DNA from: Rhodococcus sp. RD6.2
GTDB lineage: Bacteria; Actinomycetota; Actinomycetes; Mycobacteriales; Mycobacteriaceae
Reading direction: 5' to 3'
Assembly: GCF_001040705.1 (NCBI RefSeq)
Contig: NZ_CVQP01000001.1
Coordinates: forward strand, 62,001-126,000
Length of the DNA: 64,000 nt
Shown: one piece after another, positions 19,465 to 27,700 of the stretch
Layout: each line of letters begins with the position of its first letter
How positions within the stretch are numbered: the stretch's first letter is position 1
Notes under the pieces: generated by a model
What the model was told of the DNA's origin: nothing
Seen by the model: the letters and a program-made list of their open reading frames with translations, nothing else
Databases searched by the model: none
Program-made: the position numbers and the translations under genes

Positions 19465-19599
19465 TCAGGAGCCGCCGAGGCTTCCAAGGCTGCCGAGGCC
19501 GCCCATTCCGCCTCCGCCTCCGCCTTGACCGCCCTGCATCTTCTCCATGACTTCAAGGAGGTCGCCGAGCACCGTTACGAGTTCGCTCAAGAATTCCAT
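19465..19599 (-). CDS. Small Gly-rich protein, 44 aa, no signal peptide
   Basis: ATG 19599 to TGA 19465. An amphipathic N-terminal helix MEFLSELVTVLGDLLEVMEK precedes a Gly/Met/Leu/Ser tail (GGQGGGGGG...GGLGSLGSLGGS). A GAAGG sequence lies upstream and a strong hairpin directly downstream, which argues for a real, possibly abundant transcript. Size and lack of signal peptide recall the small helical porins PorA/PorH of Corynebacterium, but sequence similarity is not evident, so no function is claimed. Confidence 0.6.
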   Translation of the reverse strand: MEFLSELVTVLGDLLEVMEKMQGGQGGGGGGMGGLGSLGSLGGS

Positions 19600-19974
19600 G
19601 GCCGTACACCTTCACTGTCGGGACAAGTGGAGCGTGGGGCGACGGACTGGACGCACCGGACTGCGTGCGCAGTGCGTCCGGTCCTCGCCACCTGGTCGGG
19701 GACGATCGTCATGGGGGAGGCGACCGGCAGGGTGCGGTCGGGGAGTTCTCGAGAATGTGCCGACCGCAGCGGTCGATGTGGAGTTCGGGCATTGGACTCA
19801 CCTCAACCCCGTGTATCGGCGCCCGCAACGATAGTGTTTCACACCACACTCGAGGTGGATGCGGGTTTCGTAGCGGAAGTCGCGGATGGCGGCCCGGCGT
19901 ATCTGCGAACAACTCAGCTCGCGCTTCCACCTTGAAACGAGTGGCGAGTTGTCGTCCGGACCGGAGGTGTCGCG
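19600..19974. other. Intergenic 375 bp upstream of both small genes
   Basis: No convincing gene. It carries the leader or promoter of the 44-aa minus-strand gene, with a compound hairpin at 19649-19679, and the upstream region of the 30-aa plus-strand gene. Confidence 0.5.
19649..19679 (-). promoter_or_regulatory. Compound hairpin in the leader of the 44-aa gene
   Basis: GGACGCAC and GTGCGTCC pair around a second stem ACTGCG-TG-CGCAGT; the two stems overlap, so alternative folds are possible. It lies 50-80 bases before the start codon and might control expression. Confidence 0.35.
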
Positions 19975-20067
19975 ATGCTCGACCTGGAGACGTTCGTCGG
20001 TCCGGTACTCGGTTCGATCATCCGCGAGACAGTGAGATGGCTGATCGAGATCGGGGTCATACGCTGA
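19975..20067 (+). CDS. Very small protein, 30 aa, with ideal ribosome site
   Basis: ATG 19975 follows GGAGG by seven bases and opens a 30-codon frame ending at TGA 20067. The peptide (MLDLETFVGPVLGSIIRETV then RWLIEIGVIR) is strongly amphipathic/hydrophobic, consistent with a single membrane-associated helix. It lies just outside the left att site of the integrated element. Function is unknown. Confidence 0.5.
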   Translation: MLDLETFVGPVLGSIIRETVRWLIEIGVIR

Positions 20068-20103
20068 CGGCGTCGTTCGAGCTGGCCTGGCTGTCCAGGA
20101 AAA

Positions 20104-20123
20104 CCCCGGCAGGAATCGAACCT
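20104..20123. repeat. attL, 20-bp direct repeat of tRNA-Arg 3' end
   Basis: CCCCGGCAGGAATCGAACCT, identical to 35114-35133. Only this fragment of the tRNA is present here; the bases on either side do not continue a cloverleaf. Confidence 0.9.
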
Positions 20124-20263
20124 CCCCGGTGGACGAGCGTCGTCGCTAGTCAAGTGGCATGACCTGCCTGGTCGTCCCTTCGGCTCAGTGACGCAAGCGG
20201 ACACAGTTGGTCACGCGCGTAGCCTTGAAGGGAACGCAGAGGGAACACGGAAGTAGTTCGATC

Positions 20264-21355
20264 ATGGCCACCAAGCGGCGATCGTGGGGCACCTGCAAGC
20301 AGTTGAAGTCCAAGAACTACCGGGCGACCTACATCGGGCCGGATGGACGGCAATACGCGGCCCCCCGCACCTTCGCGGCCAAGGTCGATGCGGAGGGCTG
20401 GCTGGCAACCGAAAAGCGCAAGATTGACCTCGACACCTGGCGCCCGCCCGGCACGCGACATGAGCGCAGCCTGACCCTGCGCGCGTACGCGTCGAGTTGG
20501 CTTGAGCAACGGACCTTGAAAGCGCGCACGCGGGGCCTGTACGCCGATCTGCTGCGACTGCACATCTTGCCCGTGCTGGGTGACCTTGCGGTCTCGGCGA
20601 TTACCCCGGCGATCGTACGAGCCTGGTACGCAAGGCTGGAGACAGGCCCTACCCGGACGTCACACTCCTATTCGCTACTGCACGCGATCTGTGCGACCGC
20701 GGTCTCGGACGAAGTGCTCGACGCGAACCCATGCCGGATCAGGTCCGCAATGCAGACGTCGCGTGCGAAAGAGATAGAACTCGTGACTCCGGCTGAATTG
20801 GTCGCGCTCGCGGACGAGATGCCCGAGAATCTCCGCGTCGCAGTGCTGCTAACCGCGTGGTGCGGTCTGCGCTCGGGTGAGCTCAAGGAGTTGCGCCGCA
20901 AGGATGTGGGGCCGAGGGGCGAGACGATCAGGGTAGAGCGCTCGGTCACGTACCGCAGCGGCGTGTATCTGGTCGACACCCCGAAGACGAGGGCCGGCAA
21001 GCGCAGGATCGCGATACCGCCACACATCGTGCCGGTGTTGAACAGGCACCTTGGCGCGGTCGGCAAGGAGGGCGAGGCGCTGCTGTTCCCCGGTAAGAGC
21101 GGCGGGCACCTGTCCGACTGGGAGCTGCGCAATCCGTTCAAGCGTGCCGCGGGTGCGATCGGCAAGCCTGAGCTGACGCCGCATAGCCTGCGCCACGTTG
21201 GCGCCGTTCTTGCGGCCCAGTCTGGTGCGTCGACCGCTGAGTTGATGTTGAGGCTCGGTCACACCACGCCGAATATGGCGATGAAATACCAGCACGTCGC
21301 GGCTGGCCGTGATGCCGAGATCGCAAAGCGACTGAGTGCGCTGGCGGGGGAGTAG
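20264..21355 (+). CDS. int: Tyrosine recombinase (integrase) of the element
   Basis: Site-specific integrase of 363 aa acting at the tRNA-Arg att sites. An N-terminal arm-binding region (residues 1-60) precedes a SAM-like core-binding domain (about 65-160) and the catalytic domain, with Arg203 (GLRSGE), Lys242, His307-x-x-Arg310 (PHSLRHVG), His333 (LGHTT) and nucleophile Tyr342 (KYQH). All catalytic residues are intact, so the enzyme is probably active. ATG 20264 is preferred; an in-frame GTG at 20207 exists. It lies 140 bp inside attL, the usual place. Confidence 0.93.
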   Translation: MATKRRSWGTCKQLKSKNYRATYIGPDGRQYAAPRTFAAKVDAEGWLATEKRKIDLDTWRPPGTRHERSLTLRAYASSWLEQRTLKARTRGLYADLLRLHILPVLGDLAVSAITPAIVRAWYARLETGPTRTSHSYSLLHAICATAVSDEVLDANPCRIRSAMQTSRAKEIELVTPAELVALADEMPENLRVAVLLTAWCGLRSGELKELRRKDVGPRGETIRVERSVTYRSGVYLVDTPKTRAGKRRIAIPPHIVPVLNRHLGAVGKEGEALLFPGKSGGHLSDWELRNPFKRAAGAIGKPELTPHSLRHVGAVLAAQSGASTAELMLRLGHTTPNMAMKYQHVAAGRDAEIAKRLSALAGE

Positions 21356-21556
21356 GTGGCCACGGCGTGCGATGTCGCAACGCGTCGGGGCGTGACACGC
21401 GCTGGGGCCTGTAGAGTGAGGATGTTGCTCCCCGAGGTGCTGTCCTGTCACCGACGACGGGGAGGGAACGTAGAGCCAGGAATTGTGAAGGCATCCCGGC
21501 GCATCACGGAGACGAACGGTCGGAGTCAGGACGGCCAACGCATCTTCGGAGCCGCG

Positions 21557-21581
21557 CCACAGTAGTAGCTCAATACTGTGG
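21557..21581 (+). promoter_or_regulatory. Inverted repeat at the excisionase ribosome site
   Basis: CCACAGTA and TACTGTGG (8-base perfect arms, 9-base loop) end directly at the GGAGG of the next gene. It may be an operator or an mRNA hairpin limiting excisionase translation. Confidence 0.5.
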
Positions 21582-21588
21582 AGGCTTC

Positions 21589-21819
21589 ATGCCCAAGCGT
21601 TATCTGTCCCTGGCACAAGCCACTGACTACACCGGACTGCACGAGCGGACTCTCCGCCGCCGGATCGCAGACGGCACTCTGCCCGCGTTCCGTTGCGGGC
21701 CGCGACTCATCCGGGTCGATCAGGCCGATCTCGACGGGATGTTCGAGCCGGTCACCTGTACTCGCCGCGGGACAATCAAAGCCGTCACCGAGCGCGTCGA
21801 AGGCGGCGAACTGGCATGA
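21589..21819 (+). CDS. xis: Excisionase-like helix-turn-helix protein
   Basis: A 76-aa MerR/excisionase-type winged helix: YLSLAQATDYTGLHERTLRRRIADGTLPAFRCGPRLIRVDQADLD. The order of helices, the R-R-I-ADG turn and the following wing match excisionases of actinomycete integrative elements, which direct excision with the integrase. ATG 21589 follows GGAGG. Its stop overlaps the next start (ATGA), so the three genes through the prim-pol form one translationally coupled unit. Confidence 0.85.
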   Translation: MPKRYLSLAQATDYTGLHERTLRRRIADGTLPAFRCGPRLIRVDQADLDGMFEPVTCTRRGTIKAVTERVEGGELA

Positions 21820-22133
21820 GCAACAACAAGGGGACGACTCCAAGGACGACATCGAGCACCGTTGTGGGCTTGTCCGCCAGCGCACCCACTGAACGAGAAC
21901 TCAAGAAGGCATACGAGGTGGCGGCGGCCGCGTTGATGAACAACGACGCTGCCCGCAGGTGCTCGCGCTGTGACTGGCGTCCGCGCTTCGGCGAACTATG
22001 GACAGTCGAGTGCATGCACGCCCGACTGCGTGGGATGCACCTGCTCATCTACTCGCTCGTGTGCGACCGCTGCCGCACCGAAGTCGAGACCGCCAGCGCC
22101 AACGATCACCTCGTGGCGGTGATGACGAAGTGA
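21816..22133 (+). CDS. Small Cys-rich protein of the element, possible zinc-binding
   Basis: A 105-aa protein with CSRC near residue 49, a lone Cys in VECMHARL, and CDRC near residue 88, suggesting a structural zinc site. The middle is helical (ERELKKAYEVAAAALMNND). It overlaps both neighbours (ATGA and GTGA), so it belongs to the replication/integration module. Function is unknown; a DNA-binding or replication accessory role is inference from position. Confidence 0.65.
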   Translation: MSNNKGTTPRTTSSTVVGLSASAPTERELKKAYEVAAAALMNNDAARRCSRCDWRPRFGELWTVECMHARLRGMHLLIYSLVCDRCRTEVETASANDHLVAVMTK

Positions 22134-24439
22134 GTTACAGCACGGAGGTGATCGACCGGTACTGGCGCGCAGGCTACTGCCACGTCATGCCGCTGCCGAA
22201 GGGCTCGAAGTCCTCGCCACCGAAGGGCTACACCGGCTACGGGGGTGCGGTGCCGTCGCGTGCGGACTGCGAGGCGTGGATCGAGGGATACCCGGACGGC
22301 AACGTGGCGGTGCGGCTTCCGGGTGTGCCCGGTGACGAGTACGCAGTCATCGGCATCGACGTCGACCACTACGGCGACAAGAGCGGTGCGGTGACCCTCG
22401 CTCACGCCGAGAAGGTCTGGGGCGCACTGCCGCCTACGGTGCGGAGCACAAGCCGGGGAACCGGGAACCCGAGCGGCATCAGGTTGTACAGGGTACCGGC
22501 GGGGGTCGGGTTCGTGACGGTGCTCGCCTTTCGGGAACTGGGGCTCGGTCACATCGAGATCATCCAGTGGTTCCACCGGTACATGGTCGTGTCGCCGTCG
22601 GCTCACCCCAGCGGTGGTGTGTACCAGTGGATCGACGCGGACGGCAAGGTGGTCGACGGTCCGCCGAGTGTCGAGTCTCTGCCGATGCTCCCGGACACGT
22701 GGGTCGAGGGCTTGCGGGCAGGTGCCAGGTCATCGGTGACAACGTCGGTCGCGGACGTGCCGGACATCCTGGCCGGACTGCCGGGCGGCGAACCGAGTGC
22801 GAAGGTGCGGGGGCGGCTCGACGAGGCGATGCGGGATCTCCGTGGGCGGGCGGGCTCCCGACATGATTCGACCCTCAGGCACGTGCTGGCGTTGTTCCGG
22901 CTCGCGGAACAGGGCGCTCCCGGCGTCCCAGCTGCTCTCACGGCGCTCAGCCTGGAGTGGATGCAGGTGATGGGGCCGATCCGGGGCGTCGAGGCCGCAC
23001 AAGCGGAGTGGAACCGCATGGTGTGTGGGCAACGCGGGCACGACCTCCTCGCCTCCACGCCGTCCGCCGATCCGGCAGCCGAGACAGCCGACCTGCTGCG
23101 GCTGGCGGACGACGACGTGACGGTGCTTCCCACCGAGGCCCGATTCTGGACCGCCAGGCCGGAACTGGAACGCATCCAACGGCAGGCCCACGCGAGGGTG
23201 GCCGCTCCGTGGGCGGTGCTCGGTGTCGCACTGTGCCGGGTCGCGGCGCTGATCCCGATCACCGTCGAGCTGCCAGCGATCTCGGGCGGGCCGATGCAGA
23301 CCAACCTGCTCGTCGCGCTGGTCGGCAGGCCCGGCGAAGGCAAGGGCGTTGCAGGCAAGGTCGCGAAGGAGATGATCCCGCTCAACACCACGCTTGTCGA
23401 GGAGACCGGCGGACCCGGCTCGGGTGAGGGCATCACACGCTCGTACGGCCACATGGAGAAGGTCAAGGAGGGGTCTACTGTGGTCGGGATGGGGTGGGTG
23501 TGGCGGAATCCGAACCACGCCAGCCTGTTCTGGGTCGACGAGGTCACACAGTTGAAGACCGTGAGCGCGCGTAGCGGCAACACCGTGGTCGACGTACTGC
23601 GGACGGCCGTCACCGGAGGGAGTCTGAAGGTCGAGTACGCGGACCCCGCAAAGCGCAACGGGTGTGGTGACGGCACCTACCGGTTCGCGGGTGTCATGTG
23701 CGCGCAGCCAACCAATCTCGGGTGGGTCATGGACGATGAGGACGGGGGCCTGCCGCAGCGTGTGCTCTTCTTCAAGGTCATCGACCCGACGATCCCCGAC
23801 CTTGCCGATCCGGTACCGGCGTTCGATCTCGCCTGGCCGGAAACGGTGTACGCCGGCGTGTTTCGGTTTCCCAGTCAGATCGTGGCCGAGATCCGCGCCG
23901 AGCAGCTCAGCATCCGCCGGTACGGGGCGCAGGGGCTGGACGGGCACTCGACGGCAACGCGGATGAAGGTGGCGGCGCTGTTGCGGGTGTTCCACGTGCT
24001 GGCGAACCCGTTGGAGTACGCGGGCCGACCGGACAACCATGCCGAATTGTTCGACGTCACCGCCGAGGACTGGGAACTGGCGGGTGTGGTGATGCGTCAC
24101 TCGGACTCCGTGCGTGCCGAGGTGCAGGCGGCGATCGGCTCGAAAGCCGGACGGGACAACGCCAGCCGGGGGAAGGCCGAGGCAGAGCGGGACCTGGCGC
24201 GAGCCGAGCACCTCGAACGCCACTCCGCCAACCAGGTTGAGGCGAAGCTGCGGAAGGTGTTCGACGGCGGGAAGGAGTTCACCCATCGCGACGTGGCAAG
24301 GCTGTTCGACAGCTCCGCCACCGGGAAGGCTCATCGCTCCGCGATCCCGGGCGTGCTCGTCGACATGGTGGGCCGCGAGGTGCTCGCGGCGGTTTCCCGT
24401 AACCGATCCGGCAAGGCGGTGTACCGGTTGGTGGAGTGA
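22130..24439 (+). CDS. Replication protein: N-terminal prim-pol, C-terminal P-loop ATPase
   Basis: Protein of 769 aa. Residues 1 to about 200 form a bifunctional primase/polymerase domain: the metal motif GIDVDHYGDK, then SRGTGNPSGIRLYRVP, then RYMVVSPSAHPSGGVYQW. The C-terminal part has a P-loop VGRPGEGKGVAGK (about residue 405) and an acidic FWVDEV like DUF3987-type helicases. Such proteins prime and unwind DNA for plasmid-like replication of actinomycete elements. GTG 22130 overlaps the preceding stop. The element may replicate after excision, unlike a simple integron or genomic island. Confidence 0.87.
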   Translation: MSYSTEVIDRYWRAGYCHVMPLPKGSKSSPPKGYTGYGGAVPSRADCEAWIEGYPDGNVAVRLPGVPGDEYAVIGIDVDHYGDKSGAVTLAHAEKVWGALPPTVRSTSRGTGNPSGIRLYRVPAGVGFVTVLAFRELGLGHIEIIQWFHRYMVVSPSAHPSGGVYQWIDADGKVVDGPPSVESLPMLPDTWVEGLRAGARSSVTTSVADVPDILAGLPGGEPSAKVRGRLDEAMRDLRGRAGSRHDSTLRHVLALFRLAEQGAPGVPAALTALSLEWMQVMGPIRGVEAAQAEWNRMVCGQRGHDLLASTPSADPAAETADLLRLADDDVTVLPTEARFWTARPELERIQRQAHARVAAPWAVLGVALCRVAALIPITVELPAISGGPMQTNLLVALVGRPGEGKGVAGKVAKEMIPLNTTLVEETGGPGSGEGITRSYGHMEKVKEGSTVVGMGWVWRNPNHASLFWVDEVTQLKTVSARSGNTVVDVLRTAVTGGSLKVEYADPAKRNGCGDGTYRFAGVMCAQPTNLGWVMDDEDGGLPQRVLFFKVIDPTIPDLADPVPAFDLAWPETVYAGVFRFPSQIVAEIRAEQLSIRRYGAQGLDGHSTATRMKVAALLRVFHVLANPLEYAGRPDNHAELFDVTAEDWELAGVVMRHSDSVRAEVQAAIGSKAGRDNASRGKAEAERDLARAEHLERHSANQVEAKLRKVFDGGKEFTHRDVARLFDSSATGKAHRSAIPGVLVDMVGREVLAAVSRNRSGKAVYRLVE

Positions 24440-24450
24440 AGGCCGCTGGG

Positions 24451-24492
24451 GCAGGCAACTGTCGAGGTGTCGAGCGCTCGACAGTTGCCTGC
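24451..24492. repeat. Long inverted repeat with embedded 16-bp palindrome (possible Rep site or terminator)
   Basis: Perfect 16-base arms (GCAGGCAACTGTCGAG and complement) with a 10-base loop start 12 bases after the prim-pol stop. Inside it, TGTCGAGCGCTCGACA (24468-24483) is itself a perfect palindrome, so two folds compete. A related palindrome lies at 24587-24605. Confidence 0.75.
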
Positions 24493-24586
24493 GCGGTCTC
24501 TCGCGTACATGAAGACACAGATTCATTCATTTATGCAGGTCACGGTATTTTCGGGGGTGACTCACGAGAAGATGGATCTCTCGCAA

Positions 24587-24605
24587 GTGTCGAGACGCTC
24601 GACAC
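24587..24605. repeat. Second TGTCGAG/CTCGACA palindrome
   Basis: GTGTCGAG-ACG-CTCGACAC repeats the core of the palindrome at 24468-24483 about 120 bp away. The DNA between the two contains the only AT-rich stretch of this gap (around 24515-24550), an arrangement that would suit a replication origin or a shared operator. Confidence 0.6.
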
Positions 24606-24718
24606 CTCGACGGTTGGTGAAGGCGCAAAAGGTGCTTGCACTTCACGGGTGAAAGCGCACCCGCTGGCTGTCTATCGAGGCACCTCACCCTGCGCTCGGT
24701 ATCGAGTACTTTCTGAAT

Positions 24719-27700
24719 TCACAGCGAGTCGACGATCTTCATCGTCTCAACGGCCACCGTGGTGACACGTTTGATGAGGTCGACGATATAGGTGGGGTCG
24801 TCGTGTTCGTCGCACCAGTCGTTAGGGTCATTGATGATCTCTGACGCCTTGTCGGTCTTGACCTGGTAGCGGTCGATGATCCACGCCAACGCTGAGCGGG
24901 GCCCGAGCATGTAGCGTTCGGCATTCTCGGGGATACCGGCGATGGTGACCTTCGGGTTGTAAACGATCGTGGTGCGGTCGTCGACATTCTTACCGGTGTC
25001 CGGGTCCTTCTTCTTGCCCCACTTGAGCTTCGACAGCCGCCACGTCTCACGATCCTCCGCGGAAGCGCCCTTCTTCAACTGCACGTCGAGGCCGTACGGC
25101 TCGACTGCCTCGTAGTTCACGTGCAGGTCCGCCAACTTCCGGCCAGCGGCAGCGAGCTGCTCGAAACGTTCCCATGTCTCTGGTGTGGGGATGTGCGGGA
25201 GCATCTTCTTCAGATCCGCCGCGTAGGTTTCGCGATAGGCGGAGTCGTGGAGCAGGCCGTACACGTAGTAGAAGATGTCGTCCTTGCTGACCTGCTCGCC
25301 GAGCGCGCTGCGGTACAGCGCGAGGATGCCGTCGGTGATGTTGTCCACACGGCGGTAGCCGTACTTGTCAATCTCGTCCGAATCACTCGATGCGAAGTCC
25401 AACTCACCCTCGGCCGATTCAGACTTGAGATAGATCCAGCGGGGGAAGAACTGGCCGGTATCGAGCAGGTGCAGGTTCGGCAGCAGATCGGTGATGAACG
25501 GCGTGAACTCAAAATGAGACGCCGGCGCTGTCAGCACGATCCCGAGGTTCCGGTGGTGCGGCGTGGGGAACATCACGGGGAGCTGGTAGGTGCAGTTGTT
25601 GAGTTGCTGCCTTTCATCGAAGTAGGCGTGTTGTTTGGTGAATGGCCTGTAGGTGCTGAAGCGGAATCCCGCCTGCTGCGTGACGAGCCGAATGCTTTGG
25701 GCGACTTGCCTCTTGTTGATTCTGTCCCAGCTGAACAGCTTGGGGTTGGTGGAGATGAGTGAGTCAACTGGAGGAAGGGCGGTGGTCGAGGCCCGGATGG
25801 AATCGATGCGATCAACCTCAGAGTTATAGAAGTCAACCGCACGGCCGATGTTGTTTTCGAGCCCGGTGCGCGAGAAGTTGTAGCACCACGCATCGCGGTT
25901 TGTCTTCAGCCCACCGGAATAGGTACTGAACATGGCGTATCGACCGGTGCTCGACTTCTTGTCCCCGATCGCAGGCCACTGCCTAAATTCGTCGTTGCGT
26001 TGGTTGGTCCAGTCGCCGTGCTCATTTGGCACGATGTGGCGCAGCTGTAGCCCGTTGAAGCTGCCAGCGTCCGTGATGGCGCGGATCTTCTGGCCCGCGG
26101 ACAGGTAGTCGCCGACCTGTGCGTAATGAATGGTGCCCGGTTTGGACTCTTTCGAATTCTTGACAAGCAGTGTGATTGCGATGGTGGCGCGGGAGCCGCC
26201 TTTAGTGCTCTTGATCTCGTTGCCGTCAGGGCCCCACCCGCCGAATTCGAAGATCGGTCTGCCTTCCTTGCGGCCGAGCTCGCCTGCGATACGTCCGTTG
26301 CCGCGGAGGTTGTAGATGTAGATGCGGGAGCATTCGTCGGCGAGGGAGAGGCGGATGCCGTCGGCGGTGTTGCCATCGATCCAGCCGCCGTTGGTCACGA
26401 AGGCGACGATCCCGTTGTCGCCGATCCGGTCGGTGGCCCACCTGAAGGCGCGTAGATAGGAGTCGTAGAGGCTGTTCTTAAGTTGCGCGGTGGAGCGTTT
26501 GGCGTAGGTGTCGGCGATCCGCTTGTCCAGGGTCGGGTAGGAGACGTTCGCGTTGAGATCGTTCGCGGAGGTTTGGCCGACGCTGTAGGGCGGGTTGCCG
26601 ATGACGATGTTGATCGGGATCGAGTTCTGGCGGACGATACGGTCGTTGTTCTGGGGGAACATCACCGCGTCGAGGCTGTCGCCGTCCTCGGTGATCTGGA
26701 AGGTGTCGGCGAGCACGATCCCCTCGAAAGGGCTGTATTCAGCTTCGCCTTCGCTGCCGATGATCGCGTGGTAGGTGGATTCGATGTTCACCGCCGCGAT
26801 GTAGTAGGCCAGGAGCATGATCTCGTTGGCGTGCAACTCGCCCGCATATTTCCGGGCCAAGTCGGCCGGCTGGATGAGCCCGGACTGCAGCAGCCGGGTC
26901 ATGAACGTGCCGGTGCCGGTGAACGGATCGAGGATGTGGACGCCTTCGTCGGTCAGGCCGCGGCCGAACGCATCCCGGGACGCCTGGTCGGCAGCGTGGA
27001 GGATGAAGTCGACGATCTCGACGGGGGTGTAGACGATGCCGAGGGCCTCGGACTGCTTCTTAAATCCGATGTGGAAGAACTTCTCATACAGCTCGGCGAT
27101 CACCTTCTGCTTGCCGCCAGCAGTGGTGACCTCTGCGGCCCGCACGCGCACGGATGCGTAGAAGCCGTCGAGCTTCGCTGTTTCGGCTTCGAGGCCTGAG
27201 TCCCCGAGTGTGTCGACCATCGCCTGCATGACCTGAGAGATCGGGTTGTGGGAGGCGAAGTCGTGTTCGACGAACAGAGCGTCGAACACCGGCTTGGTGA
27301 TCAGATGCTGCGACAACATGCTGATCGCATCATCTCGGGTGATGGAGTCGTTCAGGTTGTCCTTCAGGCCCTGATGGAACTGCTCGAACGCCGTCGCGAC
27401 CTCGGGGGTCGAGCCGGCGAGGAGAGCGCGGATGCGGGTGATTTGAGCATTGGCGATGTCGGCGACGTCAGTGGCCCAGTCTTCCCAGTACTTGCGGGTG
27501 CCGACCTTGTCGACGATCTTCGCGACGATCGCTTCCTGCCACTCCGACAGGGAAAACAGCGCCATCTGTTGCGCCATGTGCCCACCGGAATCCGGTGCAG
27601 ACTCGGCAGTTTCGGGTGAGGTGCTGGATGTGCTGGATGTGCCGTCGCTGAAGGTTTCGTCGGAATTCGTGACCGGGCCGATGTGGTCGCCGAGGAGCCG

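Noticed and set aside
20090-20165. Possible second tRNA at the left att site
   Set aside because: Only the T-loop/acceptor 20 bases match tRNA-Arg; no D or anticodon arm can be drawn.
24467-24652. 61-aa frame between prim-pol and the restriction gene
   Set aside because: It begins inside the palindrome, has no ribosome site and no coding-like composition.
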